A DNA stretch of 64,000 nucleotides from Bacteroidales bacterium (GTDB lineage Bacteria > Bacteroidota > Bacteroidia > Bacteroidales > NBLH01). Location of the stretch: positions 24,096-88,095 of the forward strand of contig JAFGWC010000119.1 of NCBI GenBank assembly GCA_016937695.1, in the 5' to 3' direction. This document shows positions 1-9,164 of the stretch, piece after piece; the stretch's first letter is position 1; every line of letters starts with the position of its first letter. Under the pieces are notes generated by a model that worked only from the letters and a program-made list of their open reading frames with translations, ran no database searches and was not told where the DNA came from. The position numbers and the translations under genes are program-made.

Positions 1-1543
1 ATTTACCAACTTCTTTAGCAACTACTCCAAAACCTTTTCCATATTGTCCAGCTCTAGCAGCTTCAACAGAAGCATTAAGAGCAAGTATATTTGTTTGAAA
101 AGCAATATCTCCAATTATAGATATTTTTTTTGCTATATCACCCATTGCACTGGTTGTAGCAATAACATTTTTACTACTAATTTCAATACCTGTTGCTGAT
201 TTTTGTGCCATAGCATCTGCTAGTTTTGAATTTTCAGCATTTTGTTCGATATTAGCATTAAGCTGCTCCATAGAGGCAGAAACCTCTTCGGTAGAGGAAG
301 CTTGTTCTGATGCACCTTCGGATAATTTTATTGCTGTTTCAGATAAGGCATTACCAGATTTATATAAGTCTTCTGTTGTTTTTTTAATGTTTTTTATTAT
401 TTCAAAAAACTTATCAACCATTGTTTGCAAGGATTGGCTTAAATCTTCAATTTCATCATTACCGACAACTTCAAAACTCACGTCTAAATTTCCTTGTGCT
501 ACTTTTTCTGCAATTTTGGATAATTTAAAAATTCTGGTTATAATTTTATTTGTATATATATATGCAATTGATAGCGCAAGAAGTAAAATTAATGAAACTA
601 ACCCTATTCTTTTTCCAAGTAACCAATTTGTGTCTTTAAGTACTGATTTTTCAGGTACTTTTATTATAACATACCACGCTTTGTCAACTCCTTCAAAATT
701 AACAGGAACTGTAAATTTAAAATCTCCTTCTTCGAGAACTTCAATTTCATTAAAGTTCTCGAATAAATCATCTTTTTGATATCCATTTATGATATCAGTG
801 ATATTTTTTCCAACATTGGCTTTATTTTTATTATCTGCATTTATAATTCCACCGTCAGAAACAATAAATATTTGGGCTGCTCCATTAAATAGTTCAGTGT
901 TTGAAATATAGTTTTGAATCCAATCAATTGAAATATCAACACCTAATACTCCTGAAATTTCATTGTTACTATATATAGCCTTGCCGTATGAAATCATTAG
1001 TAAAGAATCTCCTTCAAGAAAATCTTTATAGGGCTCAGTAAAAATTTGTCCATTATGTTGTTTTAAATAAGAAACAACATCAGATTTAAAATTGTAGTTC
1101 CATCTATCTAAATATGAATAAACACCTTTTTTATTTATATATTTAAATGAAGTTAAAGTTTCATTAGTTCCACTATTATCAATTTTATTAAAATGATTAG
1201 GTAAAAAATTCAAAAAAACTGTCAGGACTTGTTTGTTTTCAATCAAAAATTTATTTTCCATTTGGTGTATTTGTTCTAAATCAAAATTACTTACACCATT
1301 TTCATCCATTGTAGAAGACAATATATCTGTAAAAGTATTTAGTGCTTTAAAAACCTGATTTAAGTCTTGTCCAATGCCTTTAGAATAAATTTCAGCATTA
1401 GTTTTTGCATTAGTTTTTGCAAGTATTATTGCATCATCTCTCAACTTTAATGAAGAAATAATTATAACAATTATTATTGGAACTAAAACACTTAAGCCTA
1501 TTATTGATATTAATTTCGTTCTTATTGAACCTGTATTTTTCAT
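1..1543 (-). CDS. Methyl-accepting chemotaxis receptor, 3' end missing
   Basis: This is a membrane chemoreceptor that signals to CheA through CheW. The start is the ATG at 1543-1541 ([10 protein letters not shown]), and 514 codons are read before the window edge. A first membrane segment lies at about residues 12-33. An extracellular Cache-like sensor follows to about 300, with a [11 protein letters not shown] stretch typical of PDC/Cache folds. A second membrane segment sits near 308-328, then a HAMP domain and the cytoplasmic signalling coiled coil. The hairpin-tip signature [20 protein letters not shown] is clear, and the frame leaves the window just after it ([10 protein letters not shown]), so the descending helix is absent here. 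It is the last visible gene of the chemotaxis operon, about 50 bases after cheW. The ligand cannot be told. Confidence 0.95.
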   Translation of the reverse strand, partial: MKNTGSIRTKLISIIGLSVLVPIIIVIIISSLKLRDDAIILAKTNAKTNAEIYSKGIGQDLNQVFKALNTFTDILSSTMDENGVSNFDLEQIHQMENKFLIENKQVLTVFLNFLPNHFNKIDNSGTNETLTSFKYINKKGVYSYLDRWNYNFKSDVVSYLKQHNGQIFTEPYKDFLEGDSLLMISYGKAIYSNNEISGVLGVDISIDWIQNYISNTELFNGAAQIFIVSDGGIINADNKNKANVGKNITDIINGYQKDDLFENFNEIEVLEEGDFKFTVPVNFEGVDKAWYVIIKVPEKSVLKDTNWLLGKRIGLVSLILLLALSIAYIYTNKIITRIFKLSKIAEKVAQGNLDVSFEVVGNDEIEDLSQSLQTMVDKFFEIIKNIKKTTEDLYKSGNALSETAIKLSEGASEQASSTEEVSASMEQLNANIEQNAENSKLADAMAQKSATGIEISSKNVIATTSAMGDIAKKISIIGDIAFQTNILALNASVEAARAGQYGKGFGVVAKEVGK

Positions 1544-1592
1544 TATATTTTTTTGTTAAATTTTTGTTTCAAATATCATCCTTGTTAATTCA

Positions 1593-2087
1593 CTATGTTT
1601 CAGGCATATCATCAAGAAGCATAGATGCATGATCGAATGCAAAAATTTTATCCATATCAAGAATCATTATAAATTTATCTTTTGATTTTAAAAGTCCTGT
1701 AATAAATTCTGATTTATATTTAGTTCCTACACTTAACGGCGGTTGAATTTCATTTTCTTTAACTTCTATTACTTCCTCAACAGAGTCAACTATTGCACCA
1801 ACTTCAACCATTTCATTATCGATAAGTACTTCTAAAACAAGAATACATGTTTCTTTTGTATTTTCAGATATAATTTCATTAAATTTCATTCTTATATCGA
1901 TAACACCAAGAACACTACCTCTAAGGTTAATAACGCCTTTTAGAACATCACTAGATTTAGGGACTTTAGTTATAGGCACTAATTCCAAAATATTTAAAAC
2001 CTTACTAACATGTACAGCAAAAAACTCATCGCTTAATTTAAACGAAAGGTAAGAATTCGTTAATTGATCAATATCTTCATCTATCAT
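1593..2087 (-). CDS. cheW: CheW chemotaxis coupling protein
   Basis: CheW is the cytoplasmic scaffold linking receptors to the kinase CheA. The 164-residue product is one CheW (SH3-like) domain of normal length. It shows SYLSFKLSDEFFAVHVSKV near the N-terminus and the characteristic PKSSDVLKGVINLRGSVLGVID at about residues 43-64. It lies 11 bases after cheA and just before the receptor gene, so the three signalling-array components are co-transcribed. The C-terminal tail is slightly acidic. The assignment is secure from sequence and context. Confidence 0.95.
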   Translation of the reverse strand: MIDEDIDQLTNSYLSFKLSDEFFAVHVSKVLNILELVPITKVPKSSDVLKGVINLRGSVLGVIDIRMKFNEIISENTKETCILVLEVLIDNEMVEVGAIVDSVEEVIEVKENEIQPPLSVGTKYKSEFITGLLKSKDKFIMILDMDKIFAFDHASMLLDDMPET

Positions 2088-2098
2088 AATACTAATAT

Positions 2099-4123
2099 CT
2101 AATTTTTAAATGAAAATTCATGTATAATTTTATTTGTGTCTAAAACTAAAGCAATAGTTCCATCACCAAGAATAGTTGCACCAGAAATTATTTCATGGTT
2201 TTTGTATAATTTCCCAAGAGGTTTAAGCACTGCCTGATATTCACCTATAACATCATCAACGGCTAATCCTATTTTTTTATCTTCATATTTTACAATAACC
2301 ATTTGCTCAACTTCAAGAGGTTCTGTGTCAATTTCAAATTCATCTCTTAAATAATAAAAAGGTATTTGTTCGCCATCGATAATAATTATATTATTGTATG
2401 CTTTTTTAAAATCTTGATGATTAACTGCATAAATTTTATTTACAAGATTTAAAGGCATAACATATTTGGTATTTCCTATCATAACTAACAAACCATCAAT
2501 AATTGAAAGCGTTAATGGAAGTTTTATAGTAATAGTTGTCCCTACGTTTGTTTTTGAATCTAATTCTACAGTGCCTCTAATTTCTTCAATTTTTCTTTTA
2601 ACTACATCCATTCCAACTCCTCTTCCTGACACATCGGTAACATTTTCAGCAGTTGAAAATCCGGGCAGAAAAATAATATCTAAAAGTTCTCTTTCTGTTA
2701 ATTTGCTATCATGCTGAATTAATTCTTTGCTTATTGCTTTTTGCCTTACTTTGGCTAGGTCAATTCCTTTTCCATCGTCTTGAATTTTAATAACTACATT
2801 TGCTCCGGAATAATATGCTTTTAAATATATCATTCCTTTAAGTGTTTTCCCTAATTTCACTCTTTCTTTTTCAGATTCAATTCCGTGATCTACACTGTTT
2901 CTGATTATATGCATTAATGGGTCTGTAAGGCCTTGTATTAATGTTTTATCTAGCTCTGTTTCAGCGCCTTCTGTAATAAAATCTATGTTTTTACCAAATT
3001 CTGTAGATAAATCTCTAATTAACCTATGGAAACGCGTTAACATTGTTTCTATTGGGATAAGAGATATATTGAAAGCGGTGTCTCTTAATTGTCTTGTAAT
3101 ATTTTCAATATTTTCGGCAAGTTGATTAAGTTCTTGAACTTTATTTTCTTCAACAAAAAGGCTCAAACTTGCTTGTGAAGTAACTAGTTCACTAACTAAA
3201 TTCATTAACTCATCTATTTTATCGGATGAAACTCTGATGCTTGAAATTACATTTTCTTTTGTAAATGTACTCAGTTTTTCAGTAACTGTATCTATTTTAT
3301 TTTTTTTCTCTTTTTCGTAATTATTAATAAAGGGACTTAATATACTTAAATCAAAATGAGATTTTTCATCAAAAAGGTCTTCTATTTTATCTAAAATTTC
3401 ACTTTCAGATAAAATATCAAAATTTGCAATATTTGAAATTTCTAGTTCACTTTCGTCTTCAACAAAAATAAAAACATCTTGAATTGATGCAACTGGTTCT
3501 TTAGTAACTAAAAATACTTCCCATGAAGTGTAGCATTTACTGAAATTAAATTTTGAAAGAAGAGGGATTTTTTGAGTTCGAGTATATACATTACAATTTC
3601 CAATAGTATTTAATTCATCTAAAAGATATAAAGGGTTGGTTCCGTTATCCATAATGGATTCATTGGGTCCAAAATAAATATAGAATGTTTGAACACTTTC
3701 TTCTTTTTCGGTTTCAGGGATTTGTGTTTCAATAATTTTTTTATCGTGTTTTTTTAAAATTCCTTCAACTTTGCTCAATAAAATATTATGATTTTTACTA
3801 ATTTGTTCATTTTTTAAAGCTTCAGGATCTAGTAAATTTCTTAAATGGTCTACCGATGAGAAAGTAATACTGAGTAATTCTTCAGTTACTAATAAATTCC
3901 CATTTCTGATTTCATCATAAATTGTTTCAAGATTGTGTGTAAAATTACTGATTTCATCAAATCCAAACATTCCTCCTCCTCCTTTTAAAGAGTGCATAAT
4001 CCTAAAAACAGAGGCAACTATCTCTGTATCTTTAGGTTGTTTTTCAAGAGAAAGTAAAGCTTGTTCCAAATCATTAATTAAATCGGTAGCTTCTTCAATA
4101 AATTTTTTTTGAAAATTATCCAT
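2099..4123 (-). CDS. cheA: Chemotaxis histidine kinase CheA
   Basis: This 674-residue sensor kinase autophosphorylates and passes phosphate to CheY. Residues 1-105 are an HPt (P1) domain with the phospho-accepting His44 in MHSLKGGGG. Residues 140-230 look like the response-regulator docking (P2-type) region. Residues 290-355 form the dimerisation helices (SSDKIDELMNLVSELV). The ATPase domain spans about 395-535, with the N box around Asn409 (HIIRNSVDHGIES), DDGKGID at 449-455 and GRGVGMDVV at 500-508. A CheW-like P5 domain ends the protein. All catalytic motifs are intact. It lies between cheY (90 bases upstream) and cheW (11 bases downstream). Confidence 0.97.
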   Translation of the reverse strand: MDNFQKKFIEEATDLINDLEQALLSLEKQPKDTEIVASVFRIMHSLKGGGGMFGFDEISNFTHNLETIYDEIRNGNLLVTEELLSITFSSVDHLRNLLDPEALKNEQISKNHNILLSKVEGILKKHDKKIIETQIPETEKEESVQTFYIYFGPNESIMDNGTNPLYLLDELNTIGNCNVYTRTQKIPLLSKFNFSKCYTSWEVFLVTKEPVASIQDVFIFVEDESELEISNIANFDILSESEILDKIEDLFDEKSHFDLSILSPFINNYEKEKKNKIDTVTEKLSTFTKENVISSIRVSSDKIDELMNLVSELVTSQASLSLFVEENKVQELNQLAENIENITRQLRDTAFNISLIPIETMLTRFHRLIRDLSTEFGKNIDFITEGAETELDKTLIQGLTDPLMHIIRNSVDHGIESEKERVKLGKTLKGMIYLKAYYSGANVVIKIQDDGKGIDLAKVRQKAISKELIQHDSKLTERELLDIIFLPGFSTAENVTDVSGRGVGMDVVKRKIEEIRGTVELDSKTNVGTTITIKLPLTLSIIDGLLVMIGNTKYVMPLNLVNKIYAVNHQDFKKAYNNIIIIDGEQIPFYYLRDEFEIDTEPLEVEQMVIVKYEDKKIGLAVDDVIGEYQAVLKPLGKLYKNHEIISGATILGDGTIALVLDTNKIIHEFSFKN

Positions 4124-4212
4124 TTTAGATAAATTTAACTTAACTGAAAATAAATTAGGTTTTTACACCTTTAAAATTAATAACACTCTTAAAAAAGTTA
4201 CAATTAATAAAG

Positions 4213-4578
4213 TTATCTCATAACTTTATTAATTGCAGCTAAAAGTTTGGCTGGCACAAAAGGTTTAATAATCCAACCGGTAGCACCTGCATCTTTAGCT
4301 TCCATTTTTTTATCACGTTGCGATTCTGTTGTTAAAAATAATATAGGAATTCTTGTATAATCATTAATTTTCCTTACTTCTCGAATAAGTTCTATGCCAT
4401 TCATATTTGGCATATGCAAGTCTGTAAGTAATAAATCAATAATTTGTCCATCGAAATGCTTTATTGCATCTTGTCCATCGATTGCAACAATTATATTATA
4501 ACCTGCATTTTCTAAAGTAAAACTTACTACTTCGCGAATACTTTCTGAATCATCAACAATTAAAATAGTTTTAGCCAT
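4213..4578 (-). CDS. cheY: CheY-type single-domain response regulator
   Basis: This 121-residue protein is a lone receiver domain that takes phosphate from CheA. The acidic pocket DD at 9-10, the phospho-acceptor Asp53 (LLTDLHMPN), the switch Thr in FLTTES and the conserved Lys105 in IIKPF are all present. There is no output domain, which fits a diffusible regulator acting on a motor or gliding machinery not seen here. It lies between the STAS gene and cheA. Deactivation may come from the coiled-coil protein encoded at 5054-6850, but that is inference. Confidence 0.95.
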   Translation of the reverse strand: MAKTILIVDDSESIREVVSFTLENAGYNIIVAIDGQDAIKHFDGQIIDLLLTDLHMPNMNGIELIREVRKINDYTRIPILFLTTESQRDKKMEAKDAGATGWIIKPFVPAKLLAAINKVMR

Positions 4579-4612
4579 GATTAATTAAATTAAATGTTTT
4601 TACAGCTATATA

Positions 4613-4933
4613 TTATAGAGATTTTATAATACTTGTTAAGCCTGAAATTTGTAATAGTTCTAATATATCTTTTGATAGATCAATATTAAATGAAATCTTT
4701 TTATTGTGTGAAATACAAGTGTTTTTTAATGAAACAAGAAGTTGAATTGTTGCCAAATCGCAAACAGTAACATCATTAATATTTATCACAAGATTTTCAT
4801 AATCTTTTTCTGCAGTTTTCAGATTTTTAACTACTTCTTTTAAATTATTAACACCCAAATCTCCACCCATAAAAATTTGTACTTTTTTATCTCCTTTTTT
4901 TGGCGCTTGAATTCTAAAATTAATATCTTTCAT
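4613..4933 (-). CDS. STAS-domain protein of the chemotaxis operon
   Basis: This 106-residue protein has one STAS fold (anti-sigma-factor antagonist type): VNNLKEVVKNLKTAEKDYENLVININDVTV in part, then the loop D59-L-A-T-I-Q and a final helix. In SpoIIAA-type proteins this loop reads DSSG and its first serine is phosphorylated. Here that position is Leu60, so classical serine switching is unlikely. Loops of the form D-x-A-x-x-Q-L-L are seen in STAS proteins of other chemotaxis operons. It lies 34 bases before cheY and about 120 bases after the coiled-coil gene. A structural or scaffolding role near CheA/CheY is possible; the function is unknown. Confidence 0.85.
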   Translation of the reverse strand: MKDINFRIQAPKKGDKKVQIFMGGDLGVNNLKEVVKNLKTAEKDYENLVININDVTVCDLATIQLLVSLKNTCISHNKKISFNIDLSKDILELLQISGLTSIIKSL

Positions 4934-5053
4934 TTGTTATATTTTATTTATATATAATGTCAAATGGAACATTCAAATTATTAAAATAAAAAACTCAACT
5001 CTTATTTTTTCATCACTTAAAATTTTTTAAATATATTAACTTAAAATATATTT

Positions 5054-6850
5054 TCAAAAAAATTCAATTTCATCATCATTTTCAGAGTCAAGATCTTCGT
5101 TTAATACATTACCATGAATAATCCTTTGGCTTTCCATAGTATATCTTTCTTTTATTTTATCAAGACTTTCATGTGACTCTTCTAGTTTTGTAACTGAAGC
5201 GTCATCTCTTATAGTCAAATATATATTATTTAATTCAAGTATTATTTCTTCAATAACTTTTTCAAAAAAGTCATAATATTTTACTTTTTCTATTGAACTT
5301 TGTATGTCTAGTGCTAATTTACTACCTAATTGTCCGTTTTGTTTTAAGATATTTTCAATGCTCGAGTTATTTTCATTTAAAATATTTACAATAGAATATA
5401 TATTTTCAGATAATTGCTTTAAATTAGATTTAAAATTATTTTCTTTATAAGCATTACTTAAAGTTTCTAATAGATATAATTCATCATAATTTTTCTCAAA
5501 ATATTTTTTTGTTTGACTTAATTCTTCCTCGATGTTAAGATTAATTTCAACGATTTGTTTTTTTAATTTTTTCAATTCAGGATATACACTAGCATCTCTG
5601 CATAATTCTTCAATTATTTCATCGAAATTAGTCTTGAAATTTTTTCTGCTTTCACAAGTTTTTTCCAGATCATTTTTTATATCAATAAAAGTATCTTTTA
5701 CATTACTGATTTTTATATCAAATTCTTCACCATTAATTGCAAATTGATTAATTAATTCTACTGATTTTTCTAATTTGTTTTCAATTTCTCTAAAATGTGT
5801 TATTCCAAAAATAGGATTATGCCCTGAAAAAGAAGTGCACATTGATGAAATTACTTTCATATCTTCACCAATTTCCATAAAATTTTTAGTGATTTTTTCA
5901 ATTGCATCCTGATATTCTTGATTTGTGTATATAAGTTGAGCAACTTGTATTCCGGCGATATCTCTAATTTTTAAAAATTTCTTAGTTTGCTCAGTAAGTT
6001 CAGTTTTTTTATCTTTATAATCAAAGTCGTTGAGTTCATCAATTATCTCTTTATGAGTTTGCTGAACATGTTCCATTTTTTGTCTGATAATATCATGAAA
6101 TTGTAAATTTGTAATAATTTTGCTTACATTTTCAAAATAGTTTTCAGTTTTTTTTGCTAAAATAGGCATTTGAACAGATGCTTCCTGATGTTTAGCTGTT
6201 AAAATTGTAACACTTGATTTAATTTGCTCTAAAATTGCTTCAAGAGTATAGTTTTGTTGCTCTTTAAACTCATTAAAAAAATTCAGAACTGACTTAACAA
6301 TTACTTTTACTTTATTATTCTTTTCATTAAAAGAATCATATGTATCTTTTATTATTTTAATTTCTATAATTACTTTATCAATTTTTTGAATTATTTCTGT
6401 TTTATCAGGATTGTAAGAAAGATTTAACTTTAAGTTTGCAAACAAAAAATTAAGAGTCATCAAGTTTTGATTGAAGTTCTTAACCGGGATAAACATGGCG
6501 TTAAGAGTGACTTGCATTGAATCTAATATTTTAGCCGCTTTTATAACGCTATTTAAAAAATCATCAATTTGAAGTTTTAAACCTAAATGAAATGAATCTA
6601 GCTTTTTCAATAAGTAATTTCTATCTTTTCCAGCTAATATTTCAAAAAGTTTATTTGCGTTTCCTGAAATATCATTGGCAATTTTAGAATTATCTTTCAA
6701 ATTTGAATTTAATAGTAAGAAATCCTTTGAAGAGGATTCGTTTAATGCAGTAATCTTAACATCAATGTCTGATAATAGAATAATGATTTCTTTTATCGAA
6801 TCCCTATTGAGAGAAAATCTATAATTACTAGTCTTCATATCATCGCCCAT
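5054..6850 (-). CDS. Long coiled-coil chemotaxis-operon protein with CheZ-like motif
   Basis: This 598-residue, almost wholly helical protein has no signal peptide or membrane segment and is the first gene of the chemotaxis operon. The stretch QFHDIIRQKMEHVQ places Asp253 and Gln257 in a D-x-x-x-Q pattern inside a predicted helix. That spacing matches the catalytic Asp and Gln of CheZ (DLTGQ in the enterobacterial protein), which dephosphorylates CheY-P. A second, degenerate copy may lie at residues 521-535 (KVKYYDFFEKVIEE), which keeps the Asp but not the Gln. The C-terminus has YTMESQRIIHG followed by an acidic tail. The best guess is a CheY phosphatase or other CheY-binding protein. The coiled-coil nature is certain; the enzymatic role is inference. 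Confidence 0.7.
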   Translation of the reverse strand: MGDDMKTSNYRFSLNRDSIKEIIILLSDIDVKITALNESSSKDFLLLNSNLKDNSKIANDISGNANKLFEILAGKDRNYLLKKLDSFHLGLKLQIDDFLNSVIKAAKILDSMQVTLNAMFIPVKNFNQNLMTLNFLFANLKLNLSYNPDKTEIIQKIDKVIIEIKIIKDTYDSFNEKNNKVKVIVKSVLNFFNEFKEQQNYTLEAILEQIKSSVTILTAKHQEASVQMPILAKKTENYFENVSKIITNLQFHDIIRQKMEHVQQTHKEIIDELNDFDYKDKKTELTEQTKKFLKIRDIAGIQVAQLIYTNQEYQDAIEKITKNFMEIGEDMKVISSMCTSFSGHNPIFGITHFREIENKLEKSVELINQFAINGEEFDIKISNVKDTFIDIKNDLEKTCESRKNFKTNFDEIIEELCRDASVYPELKKLKKQIVEINLNIEEELSQTKKYFEKNYDELYLLETLSNAYKENNFKSNLKQLSENIYSIVNILNENNSSIENILKQNGQLGSKLALDIQSSIEKVKYYDFFEKVIEEIILELNNIYLTIRDDASVTKLEESHESLDKIKERYTMESQRIIHGNVLNEDLDSENDDEIEFF

Positions 6851-6983
6851 CTATATATTTTTAACAAAAAAAATTATTTTGATAAATATACAAATATTTT
6901 TTTCATTTTACGAAATTCATTAATATTTATAAATAATTATTCACTTTTTTTAAATAAGCTAGCAAAGTTTTAATTTATTAAAT

Positions 6984-6991
6984 TATATTTG
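6984..6991 (+). promoter_or_regulatory. Bacteroidota -7 promoter element (TATATTTG)
   Basis: TATATTTG fits the TAnnTTTG -7 consensus. It lies 30 bases before the ATG at 7022. A TTG at 6989 would fall inside this element, which argues for the ATG at 7022 as the true start of the Skp-like gene. No clear -33 TTG box is seen. Confidence 0.6.
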
Positions 6992-7021
6992 CGCAATTTT
7001 AAAAACTCAATAAAATCTATT

Positions 7022-7648
7022 ATGAAAAATATTTCTTTGTACTTGAATATTGTATTAATTATAGCAGTTACTTTGCTTTATATCGATCGTTTTTCAGGAA
7101 AAAGCGAAAAAGCTGATGAAAATTCAAATGAAATCTCAAACTCCGTTTCAACTGAAATTGTTTATCTAAATATTGATTCATTATTAAACGGTTATGATTA
7201 TTACAATGATCTTAAAACTGAATTAATAAAAGAGCAAAAGAAGTTAGAATCTGATTTAAATTCTAAGTCAAAATCTCTTGAAAGAAAAGCAATGGAATTT
7301 CAGCAAAAGGTTGAAAAGCATTTAGTAACAAACGATCAAGCTCAAGGAATGCAGCAACAATTAATGCAAGAGCAACAAAATTTACTTCGCTTAAAAGAGC
7401 AAATGCAAATGCAACTTATGGAAAAAGAACAAAATATGAATAAAAATATTTATACTACTTTAAATGAATATTTAACAAAATATAATAAAGATTTAAATCA
7501 TAAATTAATATTAAGTAATACTTATGGTGGAAATGTTTTATTAGCTCAAGAAAATTTAAATATCACTGAAAAAATATTAGCCGGTTTAAATCAAGAATAT
7601 CAAAATAAACCTGTTACTGAAGAAAAAACCAATGATGAAAATAAATAA
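7022..7648 (+). CDS. Skp/OmpH-family periplasmic chaperone-like protein
   Basis: The product is about 208 residues from the ATG at 7022 (MKNISLYLNI). An in-frame TTG 33 bases upstream would add 11 residues but overlaps the promoter. A single N-terminal hydrophobic segment (about residues 4-22) anchors it or serves as an uncleaved signal. The rest matches the OmpH/Skp pattern: a short strand (VYLNIDSLL), a long Gln/Lys-rich coiled coil (LMQEQQNLLRLKEQMQMQ) and a C-terminal strand region. Family members hold unfolded outer-membrane proteins in the periplasm. Many are found beside bamA, but this one stands alone and is followed by a strong terminator, so its client is unknown. Confidence 0.8.
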   Translation: MKNISLYLNIVLIIAVTLLYIDRFSGKSEKADENSNEISNSVSTEIVYLNIDSLLNGYDYYNDLKTELIKEQKKLESDLNSKSKSLERKAMEFQQKVEKHLVTNDQAQGMQQQLMQEQQNLLRLKEQMQMQLMEKEQNMNKNIYTTLNEYLTKYNKDLNHKLILSNTYGGNVLLAQENLNITEKILAGLNQEYQNKPVTEEKTNDENK

Positions 7649-7677
7649 ATAAATAAATATTTTTCATTTATTTTTAT

Positions 7678-7712
7678 AAAGGTATAGGATAAATTAATCT
7701 TATACCTTTTTT
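7678..7712 (+). terminator. Rho-independent terminator after the Skp-like gene
   Basis: A 13-bp stem with one G-U pair (7678-7690 with 7697-7709) and a six-base loop (AAATTA) runs into a T-run. It lies 30 bases after the stop codon at 7648. Confidence 0.85.
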
Positions 7713-7781
7713 CATTTTATAGCTTAATACTTGTTTTATTCCACAAAGTATTGTTAATAAATAAATTACAACTATTGACTT

Positions 7782-9044
7782 ATGAAAATATTTGAAGATT
7801 ATAAATCGAAATATATAAAAACAAATAATTTTATACATCAAAAACCGAAATTAGATACGAATAATATAATTGTAATTCCGGCATATAACGAACCAAATAT
7901 TATTAATGCACTAAATTCAATAAAAGAATGTACACTTCCCGAAAAAAGTACTGAAGTAATTATAATTATCAATTCATCGATAAATTCACCTCAATATGTG
8001 ATTGAACAGAATAAAAAAACAGAAACTGAGATTAATAATTGGTCAAAAATAAACAATAATGAAAAAATAGTTTATCATCCAATTCTATTAGAGAAAATTC
8101 CATCAAAAACGGCAGGCGTAGGATATGCAAGAAAAGTCGGAATGGATGAAGCTATAAACAGATTTATTTTAATAAAAAACACTTTTGGATTTATTACAAA
8201 TCTTGATGCTGACTCATTAGTAAAAAAAAATTATTTAGTTGAATTAGAAAATCTATTTTTAACAAAACCGAAAACAAAAGCATGTTCTATTTATTTTGAA
8301 CATCCAATAAAAGGAGTCGAATTTCCGGAAGTAATTTACAAGAAAATAATAGAATATGAACTTTACCTTAGATATTATTCACTGTCTTTAAAATATACTG
8401 GTTTCCCAAATTATTATCACACAGTGGGTTCAAGTTTTGCAGTTAAAGCTGAAACTTATTGCAAACAAGGCGGAATGAATACAAAACAAGCCGGCGAAGA
8501 CTTTTATTTTTTACAAAAACTTATGCCTTTAGGCAGATATGAATATTTAAAATCAACAACTGTTTATCCGTCGCCTCGTTCTTCAGACAGAGTAATTTTT
8601 GGAACAGGTGCTTATATTAAATCATCAATAGAAAATCCTAAAACTAATTTTTTCACTTATAATTTTAATGCTTTTAAAACTTTAAAAAACTTTTTCTCGC
8701 AAATAGATAAATTTTATAAACTTGATGCTTTTAATTACGAATTATTTAATCTCCATGAATCGATAAATAAATATTTAAAAGAAAATGAATTTGAAAAAGC
8801 TTTAAAAGAAATAAACTCAAACACATCAAATTTACAAACTTTTAGAAAAAGATTTTTTAGATGGTTTGACGCTTTAAAAATATTAAAATACCTGAATTAT
8901 AGTCATAATATTTTTTTTGAAAAACAACAATTAATCGAAGTTTTAAATGATTATTTAACATCTTCTAAAATAAAAAATATTAATATTTCAGATAATAAAA
9001 GTCTACTCATATACATTAGAAATTTAGAAAAAAGATTGACCTGA
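7782..9044 (+). CDS. Family 2 glycosyltransferase
   Basis: This 420-residue cytoplasmic protein has a GT-A fold. Near the N-terminus is the nucleotide-sugar binding start IIVIPAYNEPNIINAL, then the metal-binding DxD in NLDADSLVKKNYLVEL at about residues 142-157. A GEDFYFLQKL stretch near 240 supplies the probable acidic residues of the acceptor site. No membrane segments are evident and the QxxRW motif of processive enzymes is missing. The C-terminal 130 residues are Lys/Asn-rich and helical. The family assignment is firm. The sugar and acceptor are unknown and neighbours give no pathway. Confidence 0.85.
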   Translation: MKIFEDYKSKYIKTNNFIHQKPKLDTNNIIVIPAYNEPNIINALNSIKECTLPEKSTEVIIIINSSINSPQYVIEQNKKTETEINNWSKINNNEKIVYHPILLEKIPSKTAGVGYARKVGMDEAINRFILIKNTFGFITNLDADSLVKKNYLVELENLFLTKPKTKACSIYFEHPIKGVEFPEVIYKKIIEYELYLRYYSLSLKYTGFPNYYHTVGSSFAVKAETYCKQGGMNTKQAGEDFYFLQKLMPLGRYEYLKSTTVYPSPRSSDRVIFGTGAYIKSSIENPKTNFFTYNFNAFKTLKNFFSQIDKFYKLDAFNYELFNLHESINKYLKENEFEKALKEINSNTSNLQTFRKRFFRWFDALKILKYLNYSHNIFFEKQQLIEVLNDYLTSSKIKNINISDNKSLLIYIRNLEKRLT

Positions 9045-9064
9045 AAAATGATAAAGCTTGAACA

Positions 9065-9101
9065 TGTACGTTTTCGTACACATTTTTCCATTTTCGTACA
9101 C
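9065..9101. promoter_or_regulatory. Paired TTTTCGTACAC sites with TGTACG inverted repeat
   Basis: TGTACG-TTTT-CGTACA (9065-9080) is a perfect 6-bp inverted repeat. The 11-base string TTTTCGTACAC occurs at 9071-9081 and again at 9091-9101, exactly 20 bases (about two helical turns) apart. That spacing suggests a regulator binding on one face of the DNA, upstream of the gene at 9230. The regulator is unknown, and the site could instead be a weak hairpin ending the glycosyltransferase transcript. Confidence 0.45.
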
Positions 9102-9164
9102 TAATTTAAAAGCACAAAGTCAATAACGTCAGTATTGTTCTAATTATCAACACTTTAATTTTTA

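Noticed and set aside
387..779. 130-residue plus-strand ORF opposite the receptor gene
   Set aside because: It overlaps the well-supported receptor frame and encodes low-complexity Ser/Phe/Ile-rich sequence without family features.
6989..7021. TTG start adding 11 residues to the Skp-like protein
   Set aside because: The TTG overlaps the TATATTTG -7 promoter element, so it would not be in the transcript; the ATG at 7022 is preferred.
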